From an uncultured Hyphomicrobiales bacterium (GTDB lineage: Bacteria > Pseudomonadota > Alphaproteobacteria > Rhizobiales > Beijerinckiaceae): a stretch of DNA of 6,991 nucleotides. The notes beneath the pieces were generated by a model that saw only the letters and a list, made by a program, of their open reading frames with translations, was not told the origin of the DNA and searched no databases. How positions within the stretch are numbered: the stretch's first letter is position 1; the number at the start of each line of letters is the position of its first letter. Below are positions 1 to 6,245 of this stretch, in pieces. Position numbers and translations under genes: made by a program. The DNA is taken from contig CAIZGQ010000704.1 of NCBI GenBank assembly GCA_903932565.1, positions 1 to 6,991 on the forward strand, read 5' to 3'.

Positions 1-1677
1 CACAATCGTGTCGGTGCATTGATCAAAGATCGCCCGGTCTTCTGTGATGACCTTGCTGTATTTGCGCTTGAGGCGTTCGGCCGACAACTGAATCGGCGTC
101 AGCGGATTTTTGATCTCATGGGCAATGCGGCGCGCGACATCGGCCCAGGCGGACGTCCGCTGGGCCGTTACAAGGTCGGTGATGTCATCCAGTGTCACCA
201 CGAAACTATGCTCACCGCGCGACAACAGTGCGGTGCTGACGCGCACATTGAACATGCGCTCGCGACCGGAACGCACGAGAGTCGTCTGCGTTTCAATGAC
301 GCGCGTTTGATTGTTCTCCGCATCAGCCAGAACGCTGCCAATCTCGGGAACGATGGCATCAAAGGGATGGCCGACAACCTCGCTGGAGGATTTGCCCAGC
401 AACCTTTCGGCGTAGGGATTGAGCACTGTCAGCTTCATCTGCGAATCCACGCCGATAACAGCCGCCGGCACGCCGGACAAAACGGCCTCCGTAAACACAC
501 GTCGCTCGTCGATCAAGCTGCTGGCGGCAATCAGGCGATTTTGCTGCAGCCGCAACTCGGACGTCATTTTGTTGAACGTTTCGCCCAAATGCGCGAGATC
601 ACCTTCACTGCGGCGCACCGGCACCTGCACATAGAGGTTTCCGGATGCCACCTGATCGGTGGCTGCAATCAGACGACGGATGGGGTCCACCAACCGCTTG
701 GCGAACGACAAGCCAATCCAGGTCGCCGACAGCAGCAGGATCATGGCCAGAAGCGAATACATTGTCGCAAACGCGAGCTGGATGTTGCGCCGCTGCTGGT
801 CAAACTTGTCGTAAAACGCGATCAGGTTTGCAGCTTCTGCGGGAAAGCTGACGGTAAACGGGTCAACGCGCCGCGCCGTGTAAAGATAGGTGTCGGGAAA
901 CGCGTGCATCTCCCGCAAGGCGACAAACGTCAGCCCATTGTCGAGAATGAGGCACTGCGGCTCGTCTTTTTTCGCGTCCTCAAAGTCGGTCGCCTCGGGC
1001 GTGACGATCTTGCTGTCCGCGCCATTGTCGGCCCGCTCCACAATCGTTCCGTCACGGCTCATCAGGACGCCGGTGCTGAAACCCAAAAAGCGAATGCGCG
1101 AACTCATGAATTCGTGAAACAGCGAGCGGTCGGCATTGTAGAGTGCGCGCCCGCGGTCCAGATCGCTCGCCGTCAAGCGTGTTTCCTGCAAAAGCGAGCG
1201 ACATTGTGACTCGCGAAACAGACGGGCGGCATCGGCCGTGGTGTAAATGAAGCCGCGCACGTCCTGCATGAACGCGGGGTTGAGCGCGCGCTCCAGCGTG
1301 ACAGAGCCCACCACCGCGATCAGGATCGCTGGCAGCGCCGCAATAATGGAAAAGAGCCCCACGATGCGGGCGTGGAGCCGCGCACCGGCCTCCCCGCTCC
1401 GATAAGCCCGGTAGAGGCCCCACCCTTCGGCAAACAACAAACTCGCCAGGAGCACAATGGCGGCGACATCGGCCAAAAAGAGCCCAAGAACGACGTCGTC
1501 CGTCGGTGCAATTGGCGTGTAGCCCGCAAACACAAGCAGCGTCAGGAGGCCGACCAGCGCACTCAACGCCACAGCCGCAGGGCCAAACCGCGACAGCCAG
1601 CGCCCGCCGGACTTTTTTGGCGGCGCAGGCGTCGCCTTCGCTGCCCCCGGATCTAAATCTGATTGGATGCTACTCAC
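1..1677 (-). CDS. ntrY: NtrY-type nitrogen/redox sensor histidine kinase (3' end outside window)
   Basis: Inner-membrane sensor kinase of the NtrY/NtrX two-component pair; in the family it phosphorylates NtrX and affects nitrogen metabolism and respiration. Only the first 559 codons are in the window. Visible in order: a Pro/Lys-rich cytoplasmic N-terminus; membrane segments at about residues 33-53, 62-83 and 105-126; a periplasmic region of about 170 residues; a fourth membrane segment at 301-324; HAMP at about 321-376; PAS at about 395-490; and the HisKA box with HEIKNPLTPIQ, phosphoacceptor His520 (codon 118-120). The ATP-binding domain lies beyond the left edge; complete homologues are roughly 750 residues. 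The start is taken as GTG at 1675-1677. An in-frame TGA lies at 1720-1722, leaving only a TTG at 1708-1710 as an alternative. The ribosome site is poor (GAAGG, 13 nt away), so the start is less certain than the identity. ntrX probably follows. Confidence 0.93.
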   Translation of the reverse strand, partial: MSSIQSDLDPGAAKATPAPPKKSGGRWLSRFGPAAVALSALVGLLTLLVFAGYTPIAPTDDVVLGLFLADVAAIVLLASLLFAEGWGLYRAYRSGEAGARLHARIVGLFSIIAALPAILIAVVGSVTLERALNPAFMQDVRGFIYTTADAARLFRESQCRSLLQETRLTASDLDRGRALYNADRSLFHEFMSSRIRFLGFSTGVLMSRDGTIVERADNGADSKIVTPEATDFEDAKKDEPQCLILDNGLTFVALREMHAFPDTYLYTARRVDPFTVSFPAEAANLIAFYDKFDQQRRNIQLAFATMYSLLAMILLLSATWIGLSFAKRLVDPIRRLIAATDQVASGNLYVQVPVRRSEGDLAHLGETFNKMTSELRLQQNRLIAASSLIDERRVFTEAVLSGVPAAVIGVDSQMKLTVLNPYAERLLGKSSSEVVGHPFDAIVPEIGSVLADAENNQTRVIETQTTLVRSGRERMFNVRVSTALLSRGEHSFVVTLDDITDLVTAQRTSAWADVARRIAHEIKNPLTPIQLSAERLKRKYSKVITEDRAIFDQCTDTIV

Positions 1678-1810
1678 CTGCGGCCGACAACCTTCGCATG
1701 GAACAATCAAGAGCGAGCATCAGTCTCACTGCGGTCACCCAAGCCCCGCCAGACTCAATCGCAACATGCATGAGCACGATGTATTGGTCGCACGAAACGG
1801 GTGGAATAGA

Positions 1811-1839
1811 AATACAACACTGTTGCCGAATTACGACAA
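1811..1839 (-). promoter_or_regulatory. Candidate ntrY promoter
   Basis: On the minus strand a TTGTCG box (1834-1839) is followed after 17 nt by TGTATT (1811-1816). Each matches the housekeeping consensus at four of six positions. It sits in the most AT-rich part of the gap, about 135 nt before the ntrY start. Both boxes overlap short palindromes, consistent with a repressed or autoregulated promoter. No convincing sigma-54 GG/GC pair was seen here. This is pattern matching by eye, so confidence is low. Confidence 0.3.
1815..1825. promoter_or_regulatory. Palindrome CAACACTGTTG, possible NtrX operator
   Basis: This is a perfect inverted repeat: CAACA, a central C, then TGTTG. It fits CAA-N5-TTG; from memory, alphaproteobacterial NtrX recognises CAA-N(3-5)-TTG and represses ntrY. 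The element touches the candidate -10 box of the ntrY promoter. The match and the position are seen directly; the role is inferred. Confidence 0.4.
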
Positions 1840-1844
1840 ATTGT
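1836..1844. repeat. Palindrome ACAAATTGT over the candidate -35 box
   Basis: ACAA and TTGT flank a single central A. The centre is 20 bp, about two helical turns, from the CAACACTGTTG palindrome, so the two could present half-sites on the same DNA face. Its CAA-to-TTG spacing is only 1 nt, so it does not fit the recalled NtrX spacing. It may be a chance AT-rich palindrome. Confidence 0.3.
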
Positions 1845-1853
1845 GGGCCGGGC

Positions 1854-1864
1854 ACTTGTTAAGT
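1854..1864. repeat. Palindrome ACTTGTTAAGT upstream of ntrY
   Basis: ACTT and AAGT arms flank GTT. The centre is 19 bp from the ACAAATTGT palindrome, continuing the near-20-bp spacing. No known factor was recognised for it. Confidence 0.25.
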
Positions 1865-1883
1865 CCCCGCTTCCACAATTTTC

Positions 1884-1893
1884 ACTGCGCAGT
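1884..1893. repeat. Perfect 10-bp palindrome ACTGCGCAGT
   Basis: ACTGC and GCAGT are directly joined. It lies in the sufA-ntrY gap about 30 bp from the previous palindrome. It has no T-run, so a terminator role is unlikely. It could be an operator half or chance. Confidence 0.25.
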
Positions 1894-1911
1894 CAGGGGG
1901 CGAGACGTGAC

Positions 1912-1931
1912 AAAATCGCCACGACGTGGCG
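1912..1931 (-). terminator. Possible weak rho-independent terminator of the suf operon
   Basis: On the minus strand CGCCAC-GTC-GTGGCG forms a 6-bp, all-but-loop GC-rich stem (a perfect 15-nt palindrome at 1917-1931). It is followed at once by ATTTT and begins 27 nt after the sufA stop. The T-run is short, so termination may be partial. The arm at 1925-1930 can also pair with GCCACG at 1943-1948, giving a competing hairpin. It may instead be a protein-binding palindrome. Confidence 0.4.
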
Positions 1932-1958
1932 GCGGCGTCGCTGCCACGACAGGACTTT

Positions 1959-2348
1959 TCAGGGAGCCGAGCTCGTCAGACCGTCTGGATTTGCGGCCGT
2001 CAAGGCAACGCTTTCGCCACAGCCACACGCGGACGTCTGGTTCGGATTGTTGAAGACGAAGCCGGACGACATCTTGGAGGCCCGATAATCCATCTCGGTG
2101 CCCAACAGGAAGAGCACGGCCTTGGGGTCGACAAGGACTGTCACGCCCTTGTCCTCAACCACCTCGTCACCGGGCGCGACGTCTGCTGCAAGATCCATGG
2201 TGTAGGACATGCCGGCGCAACCGCCGTTGCGAACCCCAACCCGCAGCGCCATGGCCGGCTGCGTTGCCCCTGATACGATCTGACGAACACGGTCAGCTGC
2301 CGCGTCCGTCAGGGTCATCACCTGAAATCTGGATTTTGCCCGTGCCAT
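1959..2348 (-). CDS. sufA: A-type iron-sulfur carrier, SufA/IscA family
   Basis: A 129-residue A-type carrier that takes clusters from the SufBCD scaffold and delivers them to apo-proteins in the cytoplasm. The three conserved ligand cysteines are present: Cys44 in GGCAGMSY and Cys108/Cys110 in ACGCGES. The fold region spans about residues 10-112. After the CGCG motif the protein runs about 18 residues further, ending Ser-Ser-Ala-Pro, and has Val where many family members have Phe (CGCGESF). ATG at 2346-2348 is preceded by GGAGA with a 6-nt spacer, which supports this start. It is the last gene of the suf cluster, 103 nt after the DUF59 gene. SufA is preferred over ErpA or IscA because of the operon, not because the sequence separates them. 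Confidence 0.93.
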   Translation of the reverse strand: MARAKSRFQVMTLTDAAADRVRQIVSGATQPAMALRVGVRNGGCAGMSYTMDLAADVAPGDEVVEDKGVTVLVDPKAVLFLLGTEMDYRASKMSSGFVFNNPNQTSACGCGESVALTAANPDGLTSSAP

Positions 2349-2354
2349 TCAAAG

Positions 2355-2359
2355 TCTCC
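2355..2359 (-). promoter_or_regulatory. sufA ribosome-binding site
   Basis: GGAGA lies 6 nt before the sufA ATG. A 19-nt hairpin sequence ends only 4 nt upstream, so folding could affect ribosome access. Confidence 0.7.
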
Positions 2360-2363
2360 ATCT

Positions 2364-2382
2364 GCCGGATTCAAGGTCCGGC
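2364..2382 (-). promoter_or_regulatory. Hairpin before sufA ribosome-binding site
   Basis: GCCGGA and TCCGGC form a perfect 6-bp GC-rich stem around the 7-nt loop CCTTGAA. No T-run follows, so it is not a standard terminator. Its place in the otherwise unused sufT-sufA gap suggests a role in mRNA processing, stability or sufA translation. The structure is seen; the role is inference. Confidence 0.4.
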
Positions 2383-2451
2383 GACGTCATTTCAATCCAT
2401 ACATAAGCACGCGCACGCTCATCTGCCACACCCGTTCAAGGCATGCGCCGA

Positions 2452-2835
2452 TCACCACATATCCAGAGCGATGCGCGCTTCGTCCGACATGCGGCTTTGA
2501 TCCCACGGCGGATCGAAGACCATGGCAACTTTGACTCCTGCGACGCCTTGCACACCCGCGACAGCATTCTCAACCCAGACCGGCATTTCACCGGCGACCG
2601 GACAGCCGGGCGCGGTCAAGGTCATGTCCACGTTGACAAAGCGGCTGTCGTCGATGTCGATTTTGTAGATCAACCCGAGTTCATAAATGTCAGACGGGAT
2701 TTCGGGATCGAACACCGTCTTGAGCGCAGCAATGATGTCGTCCGTCAGCCGGTCGATCTCGGCTGGCGGCAAAGCTGACGCCGCCGCAACATCCGGGCGA
2801 TTGGGCTGGAACTCGCTCTCAGCGGTATCGGTCAT
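2452..2835 (-). CDS. sufT: DUF59/MIP18-family SUF-associated Fe-S assembly protein
   Basis: A 127-residue cytoplasmic protein of the DUF59 (MIP18/PaaD-like) family, commonly found in SUF operons and linked to cluster maturation or delivery; its exact reaction is not settled. Conserved signatures are DPEIPSDIYELGLIY at residues 43-57, TLTAPGCPVAGEMP at 72-85 with the single Cys78, and a C-terminal DPPWDQSRMS at 108-117. The first 22 or so residues are polar and poorly conserved in character. The ATG at 2833-2835 has GAGGA 7 nt upstream, and this site overlaps the sufS stop codon, so translation is probably coupled to sufS. The symbol is used for the SUF-linked DUF59 protein; some databases give only a family name. 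Confidence 0.9.
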   Translation of the reverse strand: MTDTAESEFQPNRPDVAAASALPPAEIDRLTDDIIAALKTVFDPEIPSDIYELGLIYKIDIDDSRFVNVDMTLTAPGCPVAGEMPVWVENAVAGVQGVAGVKVAMVFDPPWDQSRMSDEARIALDMW

Positions 2836-2842
2836 GGCAAAG

Positions 2843-2847
2843 TCCTC
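2843..2847 (-). promoter_or_regulatory. sufT ribosome-binding site overlapping the sufS stop
   Basis: GAGGA is 7 nt before the sufT ATG and shares bases with the sufS TGA (2846-2848). Ribosomes finishing sufS therefore end on the sufT initiation site. Confidence 0.7.
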
Positions 2848-4072
2848 AAGCGAAGATCGTCTCGGCCTTGGCTAGCGCCTCGACCAGAGCGTCCACCTCA
2901 TCCATCGTGTTGTAAAGGGCGAAAGACGCCCGGCAGGTCGAGGTCACGCCAAAACGCGCCAGCAGCGGCTGCGTGCAATGAGTCCCCGCCCGTACCGCGA
3001 CCCCGGAGCGATCAATCACAGTGGCCACGTCATGGGCGTGAGCCCCGGCCATGGAAAACGCGATGATCGCCCCTTTGTCGGGCGCATTGCCAAAGATGCG
3101 GATCGAATTCAAACGTGACAGGCGTTCGTGCGCATATTTTGTCAAAGCGGCTTCATGCGCATGGATCTTCTCGCGTCCAACAGACCGCATGTAATCGACA
3201 GCCGCGCCAAGCCCAATCGCCTGCACGAGCGGCGGGGTCCCCGCCTCAAAGCGATGCGGCGGCTGATTGTAGGTGATCTTGTCGGTCGCGACAGTCTCAA
3301 TCATCTCACCGCCACCGTTGTAAGGCGGCAAAGTCTCGAGCCATTTGCGCTTGCCATAGAGCGCGCCAATGCCCGTCGGCCCATAGACCTTGTGGCCACT
3401 GAAAACATAAAAGTCGCAGTCGAGATCCTGGACATCGACGTCAAGATGCACCGCCCCCTGGCAGCCATCGACCAGCACCGGGATGCCGTGCGCATGGGCA
3501 ATCTCGACCATCTTCTTGATGGGCAAAACCGTGCCCAGCACATTCGACATATGTGTGATGGCAACAATCTTTGTTCGTGGCGTCAGCGCTTTTTCGAACT
3601 CATCCAGCGAGACGTTGCCATCGTCATCCACGCTGATCCACTTCAGCACCGCGCCATTGCGCTCCCGGTGGAAATGCCACGGCACGATGTTGGAGTGGTG
3701 CTCCATGATCGTCAGCACGATTTCGTCGCCCGGACCGATATGCGCAAGGCCAAAGCTCGCAGCGACCAGATTGATCGCCTCCGTCGCACCCTTGGTGAAA
3801 ATGATCTCGTCGGTCGAGCCTGCGTTGAGGAAACCGCGCACGGATTCCCGCGCGGCCTCAAACGCGTCCGTTGCCGCATTGGCCAAATAATGCAGGCCGC
3901 GATGCACGTTGGCATATTCATGCGTGTAGGCATGCATCATGCGGTTGAGCACAGGCAGCGGCTTCTGCGCCGAGGCGGCATTGTCCAGATAAACAAGTTT
4001 TTTGCCGTAGGGCCGCTCGTTCAGGATCGGAAAATCAGCCCGGACCTTGTCGACATCATAGGTCTCGCTCAT
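2846..4072 (-). CDS. sufS: Cysteine desulfurase SufS
   Basis: A PLP-dependent group II cysteine desulfurase of 408 residues, typical length. It converts L-cysteine to alanine and carries the sulfur as a persulfide for the SufBCD scaffold. Visible landmarks: His125 in MEHHSN (stacks on PLP in the family), Asp202 and Gln205 in VDGCQGAVH, the PLP lysine Lys228 in SGHKVYGPTG, the catalytic Cys366 in RAGTHCTQPL, and Arg381 in CRASFALYNT, which binds substrate carboxylate in the family. Numbering runs two ahead of E. coli SufS for Lys226 and Cys364, which supports SufS over CsdA or IscS. The ATG overlaps the sufD TGA as ATGA, with GGAG 6 nt upstream, so the two are likely translationally coupled. 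No SufE or SufU sulfur acceptor is in the window; one may lie elsewhere. Confidence 0.97.
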   Translation of the reverse strand: MSETYDVDKVRADFPILNERPYGKKLVYLDNAASAQKPLPVLNRMMHAYTHEYANVHRGLHYLANAATDAFEAARESVRGFLNAGSTDEIIFTKGATEAINLVAASFGLAHIGPGDEIVLTIMEHHSNIVPWHFHRERNGAVLKWISVDDDGNVSLDEFEKALTPRTKIVAITHMSNVLGTVLPIKKMVEIAHAHGIPVLVDGCQGAVHLDVDVQDLDCDFYVFSGHKVYGPTGIGALYGKRKWLETLPPYNGGGEMIETVATDKITYNQPPHRFEAGTPPLVQAIGLGAAVDYMRSVGREKIHAHEAALTKYAHERLSRLNSIRIFGNAPDKGAIIAFSMAGAHAHDVATVIDRSGVAVRAGTHCTQPLLARFGVTSTCRASFALYNTMDEVDALVEALAKAETIFA

Positions 4073-5412
4073 GCGTGACTCCGTGCGGCAAGGCGCGTGC
4101 GAACGCGCTCCATCACATGATCCCGCAGGATCTCGTTTTCGATTTTATCGACGACGTCCCCTGCGAAGGCTTCCAGCAAAAGCGATTCCGCCACCAATCG
4201 CGGCAATCCGCGCGACATGGCGTAAAACACCTGATCTTCATCAAGTTCACCACACGTTGCGCCATGGCCGCAGACCACATCGTCGGCGAAGATTTCAAGC
4301 TCTGGCTTGTTGTACATTGCCGCGTCGTCACCAATCAGGATCGCGCGACTGGACATGGAGCCGTCGGTCTTCTGAGCGCCCTGCGCCACGCTGATGCGGC
4401 CTTGAAAGACACCGGTCGCGGCATCATCGACGATGTGCTTGAAAATCTCCCGGCTCTGGCAATCGGGCGCGATATGCTCGACGACGAGTGTCACGTCGCA
4501 ATGTTCGCGACCACTCAGCAAGGACACGCCGGACAAAAGCGCGGATGCGTGTGATCCATTGAACCGCAAAAACGTCTGGCGACGCAAAAAAGCAGCTTCG
4601 CTGACCAGGGCAAATGACTGAAGCTTTGAGTGAGCGCCGAGATTTGCCAGCAGGGTCGAGACCTGCACAGACCCAAGTGCGTTGCGCGGCGATGTCACGA
4701 TATGATCAAGCGTTGCTGCGTCTGCGACGTCAAAAATCATGACGTCGTTTTTCTGCGCAGCAACCGCGCCCTTGCCCACATGGGTCTCCACAAGCGTGCA
4801 GCGAGCGCCTTGACCAACGCGAACCAGCGAGCGCGAAAAGAAGGACTGCTCACGGGTTTCTGTTGCAAGCGCGACAATTTCGATCGGGGTTTTCACGTCG
4901 ACGTTTGCCGCGACATCCAGAACAATACCGCCATGCATGAGAGCCGCATTGAGTGCGATGGGACCGTCGCCGGCCCCAAGGCCATGGGCCGCCAGTGCCG
5001 TCAAAAGCGCTACATCATCTGACGCCAGGGCCATGTCCATGGCGCGCAGTGTGACACCCTGTGGCATCGCCGCGCTGTCTGACAACGCTGGCACATAGAC
5101 ACCATCGACCAGCACAATGCGGATTGCCGCCAGACCATCAAGGCGGGGTGCCAGCTGAAGGATCGCCTCAGGCGATACATTCACGTCGCCGTCAACCAGG
5201 GCATAAGGTTTTGCAAGCGCTGCGCGCAGATCCGTGTAGTGCCATGCCTCCACATGCTTGGTCGGCAGGCCAAGGTCTGAAAACGTCGAGAACGCCCGCG
5301 CGCGCCAATAGGCGACATGCTGCGGCACGCCGGGTTTGTCCTGCGCAGCCTGAAACGCAAGCGCAAGGGCACTCTCGGTCGGCGTCGGCGTTGGTTTGGC
5401 GCGCATGTTCAT
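4069..5412 (-). CDS. sufD: Fe-S cluster assembly scaffold subunit SufD
   Basis: A 447-residue subunit of the SufBC2D scaffold, paralogous to SufB. It helps assemble clusters at the SufB-SufD interface and is linked to iron entry. Visible: an N-terminal helical region with HVEAWHYTDLR; a central right-handed beta-helix core; and the C-terminal motif CGHGATCGELDEDQVFYAMSRGL, whose His383 aligns with E. coli SufD His360 at the assembly site. The frame is open upstream to an ATG at 5481, but that start would lie inside sufC and add 23 charged residues. ATG at 5410-5412 is preferred: it is 22 nt after sufC, with GAAG 8 nt upstream. ATG at 5404-5406 is also possible. The start region is rich in Pro and Thr. 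The stop overlaps the sufS start. Confidence 0.95.
   Translation of the reverse strand: MNMRAKPTPTPTESALALAFQAAQDKPGVPQHVAYWRARAFSTFSDLGLPTKHVEAWHYTDLRAALAKPYALVDGDVNVSPEAILQLAPRLDGLAAIRIVLVDGVYVPALSDSAAMPQGVTLRAMDMALASDDVALLTALAAHGLGAGDGPIALNAALMHGGIVLDVAANVDVKTPIEIVALATETREQSFFSRSLVRVGQGARCTLVETHVGKGAVAAQKNDVMIFDVADAATLDHIVTSPRNALGSVQVSTLLANLGAHSKLQSFALVSEAAFLRRQTFLRFNGSHASALLSGVSLLSGREHCDVTLVVEHIAPDCQSREIFKHIVDDAATGVFQGRISVAQGAQKTDGSMSSRAILIGDDAAMYNKPELEIFADDVVCGHGATCGELDEDQVFYAMSRGLPRLVAESLLLEAFAGDVVDKIENEILRDHVMERVRTRLAARSHA
4079..4082 (-). promoter_or_regulatory. sufS ribosome-binding site inside sufD
   Basis: GGAG lies within the last sufD codons, 6 nt before the sufS ATG. It confirms the start that overlaps the sufD stop by four bases. 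Confidence 0.7.
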
Positions 5413-5437
5413 GGGGTCAGCTTCATCAGGTTCATCA
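5409..5437 (-). promoter_or_regulatory. sufC-sufD junction with 8-codon bridging mini-ORF
   Basis: The sufC stop reads TGATG, so an ATG (5433-5435) overlaps it. That ATG opens an 8-codon frame (MNLMKLTP) whose TGA (5409-5411) overlaps the sufD start as ATGA. A ribosome could move from sufC to sufD by two successive stop-restart events. This may compensate for the weak sufD ribosome-binding site. The geometry is seen; its use is inferred. Confidence 0.35.
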
Positions 5438-6181
5438 CGCGGCCGCGACGTAGTCGCGATAGCCATTCTTTTCGAGCTCAAGTGCCAGGTCTTTGCCGCC
5501 GGTTTTCACGATTTTGCCCTTCGACATCACATGCACGGTGTCGGGCACGATGTAATCCAGCAATCGCTGATAATGGGTGATGACAAGAAACCCGCGCTTT
5601 GGCGAGCGCAACGCGTTGACGCCCTCCGACACAACGCGCAGCGCATCGATGTCCAGACCGGAGTCTGTTTCATCGAGAATGCCGAACGTCGGCTCCAGCA
5701 GTGCCATCTGCAACACTTCCATGCGCTTCTTCTCACCGCCGGAAAAGCCAACATTGAAGGCCCGGCGCAGCATGTCCTGCGGCACACCGAGTTTGTCGGC
5801 AGCCGCGCGCACGCGCTTGATGAAGTCAGGCGTCGACAGCTCAGCATCACCCCGGTGCTTGCGCTGTGAATTCAGCGCCGCTTTTAAAAACGTCATGGTG
5901 GTGACGCCGGGAATCTCGAGCGGATATTGAAACGCCAGAAACAGGCCCTTGGCGGCGCGCTCGTCGGCAGGGAGGCCGAGAATTTCCTCGCCGTTGAGCT
6001 TTACACTACCGGACGTGATCTCGTATCCGGCGCGCCCTGAGATGGCATAGGACAGCGTCGATTTGCCCGATCCGTTGGGACCCATGATGGCTGCAACTTC
6101 GCCGTCGGACACTATGAGATTGAGCCCGTCAATGATCGGCTTTTCGCCTACGGTGACATGAAGGTCTTTGATTTCGAGCAT
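5435..6181 (-). CDS. sufC: Fe-S cluster assembly ATPase SufC
   Basis: A 248-residue ABC-type ATPase, usual length, cytoplasmic and not a transporter; it binds SufB and SufD and drives conformational change in the scaffold. All ABC motifs are present: Walker A GPNGSGKST at 34-42 with Lys40, Q-loop Gln85 in AFQYP, signature FSGGEKKR at 147-154, Walker B FGILDETDSGLD at 166-177 with Glu171, and H-loop His203 in ITHY. ETDSGLD and FSGGEKKR are typical of SufC. ATG at 6179-6181 is chosen because MLEIKDLHV is the usual family start. A longer frame open to 6337 would run into sufB and adds non-homologous sequence. The ribosome site is weak (AAAGA-like). The 64-nt gap from sufB is the second longest in the operon. 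Confidence 0.97.
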   Translation of the reverse strand: MLEIKDLHVTVGEKPIIDGLNLIVSDGEVAAIMGPNGSGKSTLSYAISGRAGYEITSGSVKLNGEEILGLPADERAAKGLFLAFQYPLEIPGVTTMTFLKAALNSQRKHRGDAELSTPDFIKRVRAAADKLGVPQDMLRRAFNVGFSGGEKKRMEVLQMALLEPTFGILDETDSGLDIDALRVVSEGVNALRSPKRGFLVITHYQRLLDYIVPDTVHVMSKGKIVKTGGKDLALELEKNGYRDYVAAA

Positions 6182-6245
6182 GGACGTATCTTTTAAAACT
6201 GAGTTTGGTCGAAGGAGCGTGTTTGAGAGGCCGACGCGAAACGCC

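Larger units (their letters stand above)
1678..1958. other. sufA-ntrY intergenic region, no convincing gene
   Basis: This 281-nt stretch separates two genes on the same strand. It holds the possible suf terminator (1912-1931), a series of short palindromes and a candidate ntrY promoter (1811-1839). The sequence from 1801 to 1860 is visibly more AT-rich than the flanking genes, as expected for a promoter region. The open frames crossing it lack start signals and recognisable protein features. No tRNA or other structured RNA was recognised. Confidence 0.7.

Noticed and set aside
19..1209. Long plus-strand open frame of 396 codons
   Set aside because: It is antisense to ntrY, whose minus-strand frame has clear TM, HAMP, PAS and His-box motifs. 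The plus-strand product shows no domain and has His/Arg/Gln-rich shadow composition.
1670..1855. Minus-strand 61-codon frame upstream of and overlapping the ntrY start
   Set aside because: GTG start with no ribosome-binding site, no protein features, and it overlies the probable ntrY promoter region. A leader peptide cannot be excluded but nothing supports it.
1678..1958. Sigma-54 promoter for ntrY
   Set aside because: No GG and GC pair with the required 10-nt separation and context was found on the minus strand.
1926..2273. Plus-strand frames opposite sufA and in the intergenic gap
   Set aside because: Shadows of sufA or without start signals; sufA is confirmed by its three cysteine ligands and ribosome site.
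3128..4078. Plus-strand open frame of 316 codons
   Set aside because: It lies entirely opposite sufS, which has all catalytic residues. No recognisable motif in the plus-strand product.
5413..5481. Upstream extension of sufD to an ATG at 5481
   Set aside because: It would lie within the sufC 3' end and has no good ribosome-binding site in view; the downstream ATG gives normal spacing.
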